Assembly (NCBI GenBank): GCA_011523655.1
Contig: WTGH01000068.1
Span: forward strand, 1 to 64,000
Reading direction: 5' to 3'
From: Rhodospirillaceae bacterium
GTDB lineage: Bacteria; Pseudomonadota; Alphaproteobacteria; Bin65
DNA length: 64,000 nucleotides
The notes under the pieces are model-generated. The model saw only the letters and a list, made by a program, of their open reading frames with translations. It was not told where the DNA came from and searched no databases. A program made the position numbers and the translations under genes. Below, piece by piece: positions 1-9,654 of this stretch. Each line of letters begins with the position of its first letter. Within the stretch, counting starts at the first letter, position 1.

Positions 1-118
1 GTGCCGGGATCGGACATCGGCGCGGTGCCAACCAACCCCTCCCCTAGCCCCTCCCCCAAGGGGAGGGGAATTCTAGCGGTGCAAACCGGTTACACAGGTA
101 ACCGTCCGGACCGCTCCC

Positions 119-523
119 CTACAGCGTCGTATGCCGCGCCCTTGCGGCGCGTTCGATGGCGGCGGCGGCGAGGCGGTCGACGCCCAGGGAATGACGCAGC
201 ATCTGGAGGAGATAGGCCTCTTCCTCCTCGACCTTGCCGTCTGCCGCGGCGATGTCGCAGGCGACGGCATAGACGGTCTCGCGCAGCTTCGGCGGCGTGC
301 CCTCGGCGATCAGCCCCAGGGTCTTCTCCAGCCCGTCCTCGTCGGCCAGCAGCGCCGCGCAGTCCCGCGCCGCGGCCGGCAGATCGTCGACCGGAAAGTC
401 CCGGAACACCGGCAGGATCGTCACGAGCTGGCCCATGCGGCGCAGTTCGGCGTCAGTCATTTCCCGGTCCGCCGCCGAGACGATGACCATAGTGTAGATC
501 AGGGCGTTGTGATGCTGGCTCAT
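119..523 (-). CDS. TerB-like tellurite resistance family protein
   Basis: 134-aa ORF; acidic helical TerB-like pattern (AADREMTDAELRRMGQLV ... CDIAAADGKVEEEEAYLLQMLRHSLGVD). Confidence 0.7.
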   Translation of the reverse strand: MSQHHNALIYTMVIVSAADREMTDAELRRMGQLVTILPVFRDFPVDDLPAAARDCAALLADEDGLEKTLGLIAEGTPPKLRETVYAVACDIAAADGKVEEEEAYLLQMLRHSLGVDRLAAAAIERAARARHTTL

Positions 524-595
524 GCCGGTGGGCTCCGCCGTGACGTCGGCGCGATTCGCGCGGTGACCGGCACTTAGGGGGCCGGTGCGGCGGAA

Positions 596-3505
596 TCAAC
601 CGGCCAGAAACGCACGCGTTTCCCGCACGGCTTCGGCGAGGCCCGTGCGCCGGACCTCGACGCCGTCCGGGAACGCCGTCGTGAGGCGCGTCGGCAGCCG
701 CGAATCGAGCAGGACGAACACGCCGCGGTCGTCCTTGCGGCGGATCAGCCGGCCGAAGGCCTGCTTCAGCCTGAGCCGGGTCTGCATGTCGTCCCACGCC
801 GCGCCGCCGAAGCGTTCGCGCCGCGCCCGGTGCAGCCGGTCGGGCCGCGGCCAGGGCACCCGGTCGAAGACGATCAGGCGCAGCGCGTCGCCCGGCACGT
901 CGATGCCGTCGCGCACCGCGTCGGTGCCGAGCAGGCAGGCGTTTCGCTCGGCGCGGAACAGGTCGACCAGGGTCGCGACGTCGAAGCCGTCGACATGCTG
1001 GGCGAGCAGCGGCAGGCCGGCGTCGTCGAGCGGTTCGGCAAGGCGCTCGTGGGCGGCGCGCAGGCGCGCGATGGCGGTGAACAGGCCGAGCGCGCCGCCC
1101 CCGGCCGCGACGAACAGTTCCCGGTAGGCCGCGGCGACCTGGTCGGGATTGCCGCCGTTCACGTCGCGCACGACGAAGATTCGGGTCTGGGCCGGATAGT
1201 CGAAGGGCGAGGCGACGGCGAACCGCGCGGTCGGCCCGTCCAGATGGCGCACGCCGAAGCGCAGGTCGGCGGACGCCCAGCCCTCGTCGCCTTCCCCCTT
1301 GTCGCCGGCGCGGGTCCGGTCCTTCATGGTCGCCGACGTCATGAGCAGGCCGTGGGCCTGGCGCGACAGGACGGCGGCCAGCGGCTCCATCGGATCGATC
1401 CAGCGCCGGTGCATGCCGATATCGATGTCGCGGCCGGACCGGCGATCGACGGCGAACCAGTCGACGAACGCTTCCGGCGGGTCGGACTTCAGCGTTTCCA
1501 GCATGGCGCGCCAGGCGGCGAGCGGCATCAGGGCGCGGCGCAGGATGCTGCGCGCCGCGCCGTCGAGCCGTTGCCGGGTCGCGGTATCGAGGGTCTCGGC
1601 CTCGGTATCGAGCATGTCTTCGAGAGCCAGCCGGAGGCGCTTCAGCGGCTCGGCCAGCCCGAGCAGGACCGCGTCGAGGTCGCCCGCGCTGTCGAGCAGC
1701 GTCTCCGGAACCGGCCGGATATCGGCTTCGAGGCCGTAGAGGCTGTCGCGCTCCGGGCTGCGGGCATAGACCTGCTCGCGGACGGCGGCGAGGAACCGCT
1801 CCGCCGCGCCCTGCGGGTTGCCTTCGCCCAATCGCTGCAGCCAGCCCTGCGCCGGCAGCTGGGCGGCGTGGCGCAGCACCCGTTCCAGCGCCTCCGCCGC
1901 GCCGTCGTCCTCCACGATCAGGTCGCCGATCCGGTTGTTCAGGCCGCGTACCCGCGACCGGCGGCCGGCGACCGCTTCGGCCCCCCGGAGCCAGCGCCGC
2001 AGGTCGGCGGTCTCCTGCCCGCTCAGATGGGCGGCGAAGGCCGAATCCGCCGCGCCGAACAGGTGGTGGCCCTCGTCGAAGACCAGCCGGGCCGGGGCAT
2101 GAGGGTCGCCAGGGTGAATCGCCGCCATCGCCGTCTGCGCCATGACCAGGGCGTGGTTGGCGACGACGATGCGGGCGCGGCGGGCGCGCCGGGCGCTGTG
2201 TTCGACGAAGCAGCGGCTGTAGTGGCGGCAGGCGGCGTAGACGCATTCGCCGCGATGGTCGGTGAGCGCATCGATCCGGCCGCGGCCGATCCGGTCGGCG
2301 AGCCAGCCCGGCAGGTCGCCGGCGACCAGCGCGCCGTCGCGCGTCGCCGTCAGCCAGCGCGCCACGAGGCCGAGACTGACCGCCTCCTCGCGGCGCGTGC
2401 GGGCGACGGCGACCGCGTCGTCGAGGTTGAGCAGGCAGAGATAGTTCTCCCGCCCCTTGCGCAGCACGGCCTTACGCGCCTTCTCGGCCGGGTCCGGATA
2501 GAGCCGGTCGAGCTCGCCGTCGATCTGGTTCTGCAGGTTGCGCGTGAAGGTCGAGAGCCAGACCGCGCCGCTGTTCTTCTCCGCCCACAGGCTGGCCGGC
2601 GCGACGTAGCCGATGGTCTTGCCCACGCCGGTGCCCGCTTCGGCGAGCACGACATTCGGCTCGTCCTCGGCGAGGCGTGGCACGAAGGCGCCCGCCGCAG
2701 CCGCGGCGTAGTCCGCCTGTTCGGGGCGCTCTTCGGCCTCATCCGGCACCAGGGCGGCCAATCGGGCGCGCGCCTCTTCGGCCGAGACCGGCCGGTCGCC
2801 CGGCGGCGGCTCGGGCGCCCGCTCGGCCCATTCCGGCAGGTCGCGCCACGCTTCCAGCCCGGCCATCGCGCCGGGGCGCCCGGCCTCGGCCGCGGGGATG
2901 TGCAGGGCCGCCAGCACCGGGCCGGCCCAGCTCCAGCCGCCGGCCGCCATGGCGCGGGCGATCGGGCGCGCGCCCGACAAATTCCCGGCCTCCGGGTCGT
3001 CGGCGAGATCGGCGATCTCCTCCAGCAGCGATGCGGCTGCGGCGGTGAGCGTATCGGCTTCTTCGGCGGGCGTGTGCGGTCTGGCCAGGTTCAGCGCGGC
3101 CGCAATTTCGGCCGGCGTCGGCAGGCAGAAGACCCCGGGCCGGGCGAAGGCGAACAGGTCGAGGATATCCCGGCCCGGAAAGCGCCGGATGCCGAGCCGC
3201 CGCGCGATCCCGGCGCCGTAGCAGTGCAGCGGCAGCGCCCGGTCCGCGTCCGCAGCCAGTTTCCCGGCAAGCGCCGGCAGGGTGAGCGGCTCGTCGACGC
3301 CCCCGGCCCGCCACAGCGCTGCGCGCGACCCGACGACCAGCACGGCGCCGGGCAATCCATCGATCCCGGTCATAACCGATCTTGCAGCCGTTTCGCCCTC
3401 CGCCGCCACCGGCAATTCGACAGGCCCCGCACCCGGCGCCGACAGAAAAGACCCGACAGGCAAGGCCCTACAAGCAAAGCAATGCGCGCCGATCCGGCGT
3501 TTCAC
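596..3505 (-). CDS. ATP-dependent DNA helicase, DinG/Rad3 (XPD-like) family
   Basis: 969-aa ORF with Walker A-like EAGTGVGKTIGYVAP, DEGH box (LVFDEGHHLF), ENYLCLLNLDD/C-rich region and C-terminal QAFGRLIRRKDDRGVFVLLDSR. Confidence 0.9.
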   Translation of the reverse strand: MKRRIGAHCFACRALPVGSFLSAPGAGPVELPVAAEGETAARSVMTGIDGLPGAVLVVGSRAALWRAGGVDEPLTLPALAGKLAADADRALPLHCYGAGIARRLGIRRFPGRDILDLFAFARPGVFCLPTPAEIAAALNLARPHTPAEEADTLTAAAASLLEEIADLADDPEAGNLSGARPIARAMAAGGWSWAGPVLAALHIPAAEAGRPGAMAGLEAWRDLPEWAERAPEPPPGDRPVSAEEARARLAALVPDEAEERPEQADYAAAAAGAFVPRLAEDEPNVVLAEAGTGVGKTIGYVAPASLWAEKNSGAVWLSTFTRNLQNQIDGELDRLYPDPAEKARKAVLRKGRENYLCLLNLDDAVAVARTRREEAVSLGLVARWLTATRDGALVAGDLPGWLADRIGRGRIDALTDHRGECVYAACRHYSRCFVEHSARRARRARIVVANHALVMAQTAMAAIHPGDPHAPARLVFDEGHHLFGAADSAFAAHLSGQETADLRRWLRGAEAVAGRRSRVRGLNNRIGDLIVEDDGAAEALERVLRHAAQLPAQGWLQRLGEGNPQGAAERFLAAVREQVYARSPERDSLYGLEADIRPVPETLLDSAGDLDAVLLGLAEPLKRLRLALEDMLDTEAETLDTATRQRLDGAARSILRRALMPLAAWRAMLETLKSDPPEAFVDWFAVDRRSGRDIDIGMHRRWIDPMEPLAAVLSRQAHGLLMTSATMKDRTRAGDKGEGDEGWASADLRFGVRHLDGPTARFAVASPFDYPAQTRIFVVRDVNGGNPDQVAAAYRELFVAAGGGALGLFTAIARLRAAHERLAEPLDDAGLPLLAQHVDGFDVATLVDLFRAERNACLLGTDAVRDGIDVPGDALRLIVFDRVPWPRPDRLHRARRERFGGAAWDDMQTRLRLKQAFGRLIRRKDDRGVFVLLDSRLPTRLTTAFPDGVEVRRTGLAEAVRETRAFLAG

Positions 3506-3544
3506 CGATTGACCTCACCGGTCCGCCGGGGCTATCGTTACAGC

Positions 3545-3871
3545 ATGAACTTCGTCCCGGACACCTATGCGATTATCGGCACGATCCTTGCCGTCGGCTT
3601 CGCCCTGGCCGGCATGGGCTGGCGCATGGCGAGCCGCCTCGACAAGCGGATCGGCGAAGACAGGGCCGCCGCTGAAGCCGATCGCCGCGCGGCACAGGCC
3701 GCCGCAGACGCCGACCGGCGCGCGGCACAGTCCGACCGGCGCGCCGCGCAGACCGCCGCAGACGCCGACCGGCGGCAATGGCAGGCGTCCATGGACGCCT
3801 TCCGGCAGGAAATGCTGCGCCTCGCCGAACGGCAGTCCCATATCGAAGGCCGGATCGAAGCCGCCGAATAA
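3545..3871 (+). CDS. Small membrane-anchored coiled-coil protein, hypothetical
   Basis: ATG at 3545 in the long + ORF; N-terminal TM segment followed by an Ala/Asp/Arg repeat coiled coil (RRAAQAAADADRRAAQSDRRAAQTAADADRR). Confidence 0.6.
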   Translation: MNFVPDTYAIIGTILAVGFALAGMGWRMASRLDKRIGEDRAAAEADRRAAQAAADADRRAAQSDRRAAQTAADADRRQWQASMDAFRQEMLRLAERQSHIEGRIEAAE

Positions 3872-3913
3872 CCCCGCCGCCCGGCGCCGGGCACAAGGGC
3901 CGGCGTCCGGCCT

Positions 3914-4726
3914 TCAGAATCCTCCCATGACGTAGCGCAGGGACAGCCGGACGCCGTGGCCGGCAAGCCGGGCCCGGGTCGGCGCGAGATCGAGCGGCCG
4001 CGGCTCCTGGCTGCCGTCGCGCCAGACCACCCGTCCCGGCCCGCGTTTCGTGCGGACTGCGCCGAGGTCGGTGTAGCGCCAGGCGAGATCGAGCGTCACC
4101 CGCTCGCCCAGCGCGACCGCAACCCCGGCCGTCGCCATCCAGGCCAGCCCGGTCCGGGTCCCGCCCGGCACCGTCGTCGTGGTCGTCGGGAACGTCATGG
4201 TCGTCTTCCCGATCCGGGTGCGCACGACGCCGATGCCGGCGCCGACGAAGGGCGCCAGCCGGCCGAGTTCCGGCAACCCCGGCGCGCCAAGGTCGACGAA
4301 GCCGGCCAGCATCCCGGACACGGAGGACAGGTTCGCCGAGACCGACTGCTGCCGCCCAGGCGCCAGGAAGTTGGTGCGGCCCCGGAACGCGAAGGCCGGA
4401 CGATACTCGACCAGTGCCTCGAACCGCGCCGCGCCGGCGGCGTAGCCCAGCCCGAGCCCGACCGCCGGCACCGTCCCGAACCCGCCGGCCGACCGGTAGG
4501 GCGCACCGTCGCCGCCGGTGCCGCAGCCATAAAGCGCTGCGGGTGCGGTGCTGGAACAGTCCTCGTCCATGAATGCCGTGTCGCCCGGCCGGTCGAGCCC
4601 GAAGCCGCCGCGCAGGTAAATTTCGCCGGCCGCGGCGGCGCCGGAGGCGAGCCACATGCCGGCTGCAACCGCCAGGGCCGCGACACGGCCGTGCCGTGCG
4701 CCGGCGCCGTTGTGCCCGCCCAACAT
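3914..4726 (-). CDS. Outer membrane beta-barrel protein (OmpW/Omp25-like porin family)
   Basis: Signal peptide (VAALAVAAGMWLASGAAAAGEIYLRGG), barrel-like alternation, ends in F (LSLRYVMGGF); start inferred at MLGGHNG. Confidence 0.65.
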   Translation of the reverse strand: MLGGHNGAGARHGRVAALAVAAGMWLASGAAAAGEIYLRGGFGLDRPGDTAFMDEDCSSTAPAALYGCGTGGDGAPYRSAGGFGTVPAVGLGLGYAAGAARFEALVEYRPAFAFRGRTNFLAPGRQQSVSANLSSVSGMLAGFVDLGAPGLPELGRLAPFVGAGIGVVRTRIGKTTMTFPTTTTTVPGGTRTGLAWMATAGVAVALGERVTLDLAWRYTDLGAVRTKRGPGRVVWRDGSQEPRPLDLAPTRARLAGHGVRLSLRYVMGGF

Positions 4727-4875
4727 GGCCGACCGATAGCACGGCGCCTCCCGAATCCGAACCGAATTCGGACGCCCGCCGCCGGCCTGTTCCTCCGTGC
4801 GGTTCCTTGTCCCAAGGCGGCGGCGGCCGGGGCGGGCGCGTTGACGGGTTGTGCGGTGCGGCATAGGTAGCGCCC

Positions 4876-6543
4876 ATGCGTATCGGGGCCGACATCGCCG
4901 AACATGCCAAGGCCTGGCCGTTCCAGGAGGCGCGGGCGCTCGCCAAGCGGCTGAACGGCCGGCTGCCGGACAAGGGCCACGTCCTGTTCGAGACCGGCTA
5001 CGGCCCGTCCGGCCTGCCCCACATCGGCACCTTCGGCGAGGTCGTGCGGACGACCATGGTGCGCCGCGCCTTCGAGGCGCTGACCGGCATGCCGACCCGG
5101 CTGATCGCCTTCTCCGACGACATGGACGGGCTGCGCAAGGTGCCGGACAACGTGCCGAACCGCGACCGGCTGGCGCCCTATGCCGAAGCGAAGGACGGCG
5201 AAGGGCGGGTGATCCGCCACGGCTCGCCGCTGACCTCGACGCCGGACCCCTTCGGCGAGAGCGAGAGCTTTGCCGCGGCGAACAACGGGCGGCTGCGCGC
5301 GTTCCTCGACCGCTTCGGCTTCGACTACGAGTTCCTGAGCGCGACCGACGCCTACGGTTCGGGCCGGTTCAACGAGACGATCCTGCGCGTGCTGGAGAAG
5401 TACGGGCCGGTGCGCAACATCGTCCTGCCCGAGCTCGGCGAGGCGCGGCGCAAGAGCTATTCGCCGCTGTTCCCGGTGGTGACGGCCTGGGACGAGGCGG
5501 TCGGTGCGGAGCGCCGCCAGGTGATCCACAACGCCGTCGTCGTCGAGGGCCGGCCGGCAGACGGGACGGCGGTCTTCCAGTGCGTCGACGATGCCGGCGA
5601 ACGGGCGGGCGAGCCGTTCGAGCACCCGGTTCTCGACGGCGGCTGCAAGATGCAATGGCGGGTCGACTGGGCATTGCGCTGGACGGCGCTCGACGTCGAC
5701 TACGAGATGTCCGGCAAGGACCTGATCGATTCGGTGCGCCTCGGCGGCCGCATCTGCCGGATCATCGGCGGCAGGCCGCCGGCCGGCTTCACCTACGAGC
5801 TGTTCCTCGACGACAAGGGCGAGAAAATCTCCAAGTCGAAGGGCAACGGCCTAGCGGTCGAGGAATGGCTGCGCTACGCGCCGCACGAGAGCCTGGCGCT
5901 GTTCATGTACCAGCAGCCGAAGCGCGCCAAGCGCCTGTATTTCGACGTCATCCCGAAGGCGACCGACGAATATCTGGCCTTTCTGGGCAAGGCCGGCGAA
6001 CAGGACGCCGCCGAACAGGCGGAGAACCCGGCCTGGCATATCCATGAGGGCCGCCCGCCGGCGCAGGCGACGCCGCTGTCCTTCTCCCTGCTGCTCAACC
6101 TGGCGAGCGTCGTGAACGCCGCGGACAAGGGCGTGCTGTGGGGCTTCATCTCGCGCTATGCGCCCGACGCGTCGCCGGCCACCCATCCGCTGCTCGACCG
6201 GCTGGCGGAATATGCCGTCGCCTATTACCGGGACTTCGTCGAACCGGCCAAATCCTACCGCGCGCCGGAGGGCGGCGAACGCGCCGCGCTGGAAGACCTG
6301 GCGTCGGTGCTCGAAAAGATGCCGGCCGGCGCCACGGGTGAGGACATCCAGACGCAGATCTACGAAGTCGGCAAGCGCCACAGCTTCGACAACCTGCGCG
6401 ACTGGTTCCGGGCGCTCTACAAGATCCTGCTCGGCCAGAGCCAGGGCCCGCGCATGGGCTCCTTCGTGGCGCTCTACGGCCTGCCGGACTTCGTAGCGCT
6501 GCTGCGCAAGGCGCTGGACGAAGACGGTCTGGGGGCGGCCTGA
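4876..6543 (+). CDS. lysS: Lysine--tRNA ligase, class I
   Basis: 555 aa; HIGTFGE and KISKSKGNG class I motifs with class I LysRS architecture. Confidence 0.93.
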   Translation: MRIGADIAEHAKAWPFQEARALAKRLNGRLPDKGHVLFETGYGPSGLPHIGTFGEVVRTTMVRRAFEALTGMPTRLIAFSDDMDGLRKVPDNVPNRDRLAPYAEAKDGEGRVIRHGSPLTSTPDPFGESESFAAANNGRLRAFLDRFGFDYEFLSATDAYGSGRFNETILRVLEKYGPVRNIVLPELGEARRKSYSPLFPVVTAWDEAVGAERRQVIHNAVVVEGRPADGTAVFQCVDDAGERAGEPFEHPVLDGGCKMQWRVDWALRWTALDVDYEMSGKDLIDSVRLGGRICRIIGGRPPAGFTYELFLDDKGEKISKSKGNGLAVEEWLRYAPHESLALFMYQQPKRAKRLYFDVIPKATDEYLAFLGKAGEQDAAEQAENPAWHIHEGRPPAQATPLSFSLLLNLASVVNAADKGVLWGFISRYAPDASPATHPLLDRLAEYAVAYYRDFVEPAKSYRAPEGGERAALEDLASVLEKMPAGATGEDIQTQIYEVGKRHSFDNLRDWFRALYKILLGQSQGPRMGSFVALYGLPDFVALLRKALDEDGLGAA

Positions 6544-6830
6544 CCGGCACGGCGATCCGGCCTCTCTTCGCCGTCAATTCGACCGAAGCCCCGGACTTGA
6601 TCCGCGGCGAAGCGGAGAAATCGTTAGGGATATTTTTGCTTGATTACGCGTCCGCGGCCCACGGCCATTCCGATGGCCGGTATCGATACCCACCTCCACA
6701 TTGCCGCCCCGGACGGAGCGCAGCGGAGATCCGGGGCAACAAAAAAATGGTACTATAGCCATCGACGAACCGACGGCGTTTGCGGTTTTCGCCTGCTTTC
6801 TCCGACGCTGGAGGACTATCGAGCGCAATT

Positions 6831-6885
6831 TTGTGCATTGCACAATTTTCTTCTTGACATTGCTGCACCGCGGCATATATGCCGC
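6831..6885. promoter_or_regulatory. Promoter/operator region of the phasin gene
   Basis: TTGACA (6854-6859) with a TATATG-like -10 about 16 bp downstream; perfect palindromes TTGTGCA-T-TGCACAA (6831-6845) and GCGGCATATATGCCGC (6870-6885). Confidence 0.6.
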
Positions 6886-6983
6886 ACATAACGCAGCGCA
6901 CAATACCCTGCCGCACTGCAACAGAAGCTGAAACGCGGCCGGTGCGCGCCGCATCCCGAAACCCGAAACAGGAAGACGAAACC

Positions 6984-7562
6984 ATGACCGCCAGGACCGC
7001 GAAAAAGGCCGAAGCCAAGGACTTCGCCAAAGCCGGCGTCGAGCAGTTCGAAGCCGCCGTCAAGTCCGGCCAGGAGAGCGCCGAGAAGGCTCTCAAGGCC
7101 GGCAAGGAGAATGTCGACAAGGCCTACCAGGTCGGCGCCGATGCGCTGAGCGAGAATGTCGACAAGTTCTACGCCGCCGCCCGGGAGCAGTATGCCAGGG
7201 TGTGGCCGACCATGGCCCCGAGGATCGACGAGGTGGCCGAGTGGAACAAGGGCAATCTCGATGCCCTGTTCGCCGCCAGCGAGATCGCCAAGAAGGGCGC
7301 CGAGACGATGGCCGGGGAACTGGCCGCGTTCAACCAGGCCGCGCTCGCCGACGCCGCCGCCACCGCGAAGGACCTGATTTCCGTCAAGTCCTATCCGGAG
7401 CTGGTGCAGAAGCAGACCGAATCGGTGCGCAGCGCGTTCGACCGGGTGGTCGCCGAGTCGACCAAGATCTCGGAAATGTCCGCCAGCCTGGCGTCCGAGG
7501 TCTCCGAGCCGCTGCAGGCCCGCTGGGCCAAGGTGAGCGAGGCGTTCCGGCCGGCCGCCTGA
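6984..7562 (+). CDS. Phasin family protein
   Basis: MTARTAKKAEAKDFAKAGVEQFEAAVKSGQESAEKALKAGKENVDKA...; phasin helical domain; start chosen downstream of the ORF start. Confidence 0.85.
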   Translation: MTARTAKKAEAKDFAKAGVEQFEAAVKSGQESAEKALKAGKENVDKAYQVGADALSENVDKFYAAAREQYARVWPTMAPRIDEVAEWNKGNLDALFAASEIAKKGAETMAGELAAFNQAALADAAATAKDLISVKSYPELVQKQTESVRSAFDRVVAESTKISEMSASLASEVSEPLQARWAKVSEAFRPAA

Positions 7563-7611
7563 ATTTTCCCTCCTTCCGCGCGGCCGTCCCCCTCCCCGGA
7601 CGCGCAAAACG

Positions 7612-7643
7612 AGGCCCGGAGCGCCGCTCCGGGCCTTTTTCGT
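7612..7643 (+). terminator. Rho-independent terminator after the phasin gene
   Basis: AGGCCCGGAGCG/CGCTCCGGGCCT hairpin followed by a T-run. Confidence 0.85.
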
Positions 7644-7708
7644 TTTCGACGGCACCGAAGGGCGGGCGATTGCTTGACACACTCGCCGGTTTGCTTAATT
7701 TTCAAGCC

Positions 7709-8038
7709 ATGGATGTTCAGCATTTATTCGATTCGCGCGGCGACTGGATCGCCTTCCGGCTCGGCGAACATGTCTTCGATCCGGGCGGCGACTGGGTCGG
7801 CTGGCTACCGTGGGACGACGGCGAGATCGTCGACGCGCACGGCGAATATCTCGGCACGATCGTCGACCGGGACGGCTCGCGCCTGTACCGCTACCGCGAC
7901 CGTGAATACCGCGGCTATCCGGGCTATCGGGAAAATCCGGGCTATCCGGGCTATCCGGGACATCCGGATTCTGCGAGCCGCGATTATCCGCCTTTCGGCG
8001 CAGACGATGTGGACCTGCTGGAAATTCCGGTTTCATGA
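7709..8038 (+). CDS. Four-fold beta-flower-like small protein with a Gly-Tyr-Pro repeat tail
   Basis: ATG at 7709; repeated (F/V)D..G(D/E)(W/Y)(I/V/L)G units: LFDSRGDWIAF / VFDPGGDWVGW / IVDAHGEYLGT / IVDRDGSRLY, then YRGYPGYRENPGYPGYPGHP. Confidence 0.55.
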   Translation: MDVQHLFDSRGDWIAFRLGEHVFDPGGDWVGWLPWDDGEIVDAHGEYLGTIVDRDGSRLYRYRDREYRGYPGYRENPGYPGYPGHPDSASRDYPPFGADDVDLLEIPVS

Positions 8039-8706
8039 ATAATCCGCTTGGCTCGACGCCCCGAAAGCCCAAGTCGGACAAATTGCACAAAGCCCACAGG
8101 ATACTTGCCGGCGCATACGATGCCGCCTCGCATTTCCTCGAACTCTTCGAAAATATCAGGGAGTCCAAGGGCAAAGGCACATCAACGGACCGGGAACAGG
8201 ACCTTCTGCGCGCGATGCTCGTCTTTGCGTGCGCCGGTCTGGATTCGATGCTTAAGCAGATGATCCGCGAGGCGCTGGAAGCGGTGATCGGCCGCAATGG
8301 CGGAGCAGAAGTCCAGTTCAGGTCGTTTGTCGAAAAGCAGTTGTCGCGACAAGGCAATCCGGACCCGAAGCTGCTTTCGGAGCTTCTGACGAGCGGCAAC
8401 CCGAGGAGCGTATTGATCGGCCGTCTGGTTGACGATCTGACCTCCCGGAGCCTCCAATCCAAAGAGGAAGTTCTGCGGGCGGCGTCCTATTTCGCCATTG
8501 CCCGGAAGGAGGTCGCCAGCGACTTGGAGAAACTTGAGGAGATATTCCGCTGCCGGAACCAAATCTCCCACGAAATGGACATAGACTTCGAACCTTCGAA
8601 CCGTAACCGCCGCCCTAGAAGCAGAGACGACATGATCGCCAATACTAAGGCGATATTACAGATGGCGGGCAAACTCCTGAAGGCAGCCGACAAAAGACTC
8701 GCCTGA
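8035..8706 (+). CDS. HEPN-like (RiboL-PSP-HEPN type) predicted RNase
   Basis: All-helical 223-aa protein with RNQISH (Rx4H) motif in FRCRNQISHEMD; start overlaps upstream stop (ATGA). Confidence 0.6.
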   Translation: MNNPLGSTPRKPKSDKLHKAHRILAGAYDAASHFLELFENIRESKGKGTSTDREQDLLRAMLVFACAGLDSMLKQMIREALEAVIGRNGGAEVQFRSFVEKQLSRQGNPDPKLLSELLTSGNPRSVLIGRLVDDLTSRSLQSKEEVLRAASYFAIARKEVASDLEKLEEIFRCRNQISHEMDIDFEPSNRNRRPRSRDDMIANTKAILQMAGKLLKAADKRLA

Positions 8707-8736
8707 CCGTTCGGGCCGCAACCGGATTCCGCTGCT

Positions 8737-9627
8737 TCAGGCCGCCGGGCGCAGGGGCGAGGGCTGGCGGCGCGCCCAGTCGAAATAGAGTTCGCGGGCC
8801 TGCCGGTAGACCGGGCCGGGCTGCATGTCCCTGTCCTCCACCCGGGTGCAGGGCAGCACCTTGCCGTAGTTGCCGGTGGAGAAGACCTCGTCGGCGGCCC
8901 TGACCTCCTCGAAGGTGACCCGCCGCTCCTCCACGCCGACGCCGGCTTCGCGCAGCAGCGCCATCACCCGCGACCGGGTGATGCCGGCGAGGAAGGTGCC
9001 GTTGGCGACCGGCGTGACCGCAACCCCGTCGCGCACCAGGAACAGGTTGGCCGTGGCGAACTCGGCGACATTGCCGTTGCCGTCCAGCACCACGGCGTTG
9101 TCGAAGCCCTTGTCGAGGGCCTCGGCGAGGCAGCGCGCGACGTTGGGATAGAGCGCGCCGGCCTTGGCCTCGGTCAGCGCCGTTTCGGGCGTCGGCCGGC
9201 GGAACCGGGTGAGGCAGGCGGAAAACCCGGTCGGTTCGGGAATTTCCATGACCTCCAGAACCAGGGCGAATTCGGTGCCGTCCGGGTCCGGGATCAGGAA
9301 ACCGCTGCCGGCAAAGAACATCGGCCGGATATAGAGCGAGCGGTCCGGGGCGTACCGTTCGATCCCTTCCCACGCCAGGGCGGCGATCTCCTCGGCCGAC
9401 TTGATCGCCTTCAGGCCGAACTGCGCCGCGGAATCGACGACGCGCCGGCAGTGCAGGTCGAGATCCGGGGCGACGCCGTCGAAATAGCGGGCGCCGTCGA
9501 AAACGCTGGAGGCGAGCCAGGAGCCGGGGCCGATGGCGTCCATGACCTTGACCGGCTCGTCGTGCCACGCGCCGTCATACCAGGTCCAGGCCGTGGCGCC
9601 GGTATCCTTGTCAACATAATGGGCCAT
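8737..9627 (-). CDS. ilvE: Branched-chain amino acid aminotransferase (PLP fold type IV)
   Basis: 296 aa; SSVFDGARYFDG, EVFSTGNYGKVLP, AGALYPNVARCLAEA motifs of class IV aminotransferases. Confidence 0.85.
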   Translation of the reverse strand: MAHYVDKDTGATAWTWYDGAWHDEPVKVMDAIGPGSWLASSVFDGARYFDGVAPDLDLHCRRVVDSAAQFGLKAIKSAEEIAALAWEGIERYAPDRSLYIRPMFFAGSGFLIPDPDGTEFALVLEVMEIPEPTGFSACLTRFRRPTPETALTEAKAGALYPNVARCLAEALDKGFDNAVVLDGNGNVAEFATANLFLVRDGVAVTPVANGTFLAGITRSRVMALLREAGVGVEERRVTFEEVRAADEVFSTGNYGKVLPCTRVEDRDMQPGPVYRQARELYFDWARRQPSPLRPAA

Positions 9628-9654
9628 ATCGCGTCCGCTGTCTGTGGCCGCCCC

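Noticed and set aside
28-75. CCCCTCCCC...GGGGAGGGG hairpin at the left edge
   Set aside because: A common type of GC-rich intergenic hairpin; no T-run and no further context at the window edge, so not called as terminator.
830-3871. 1013-aa plus-strand ORF opposite the DinG-like helicase
   Set aside because: Long antisense open frame typical of high-GC DNA; the minus-strand frame has clear helicase motifs. Only its last part (from ATG 3545) is kept as a CDS.
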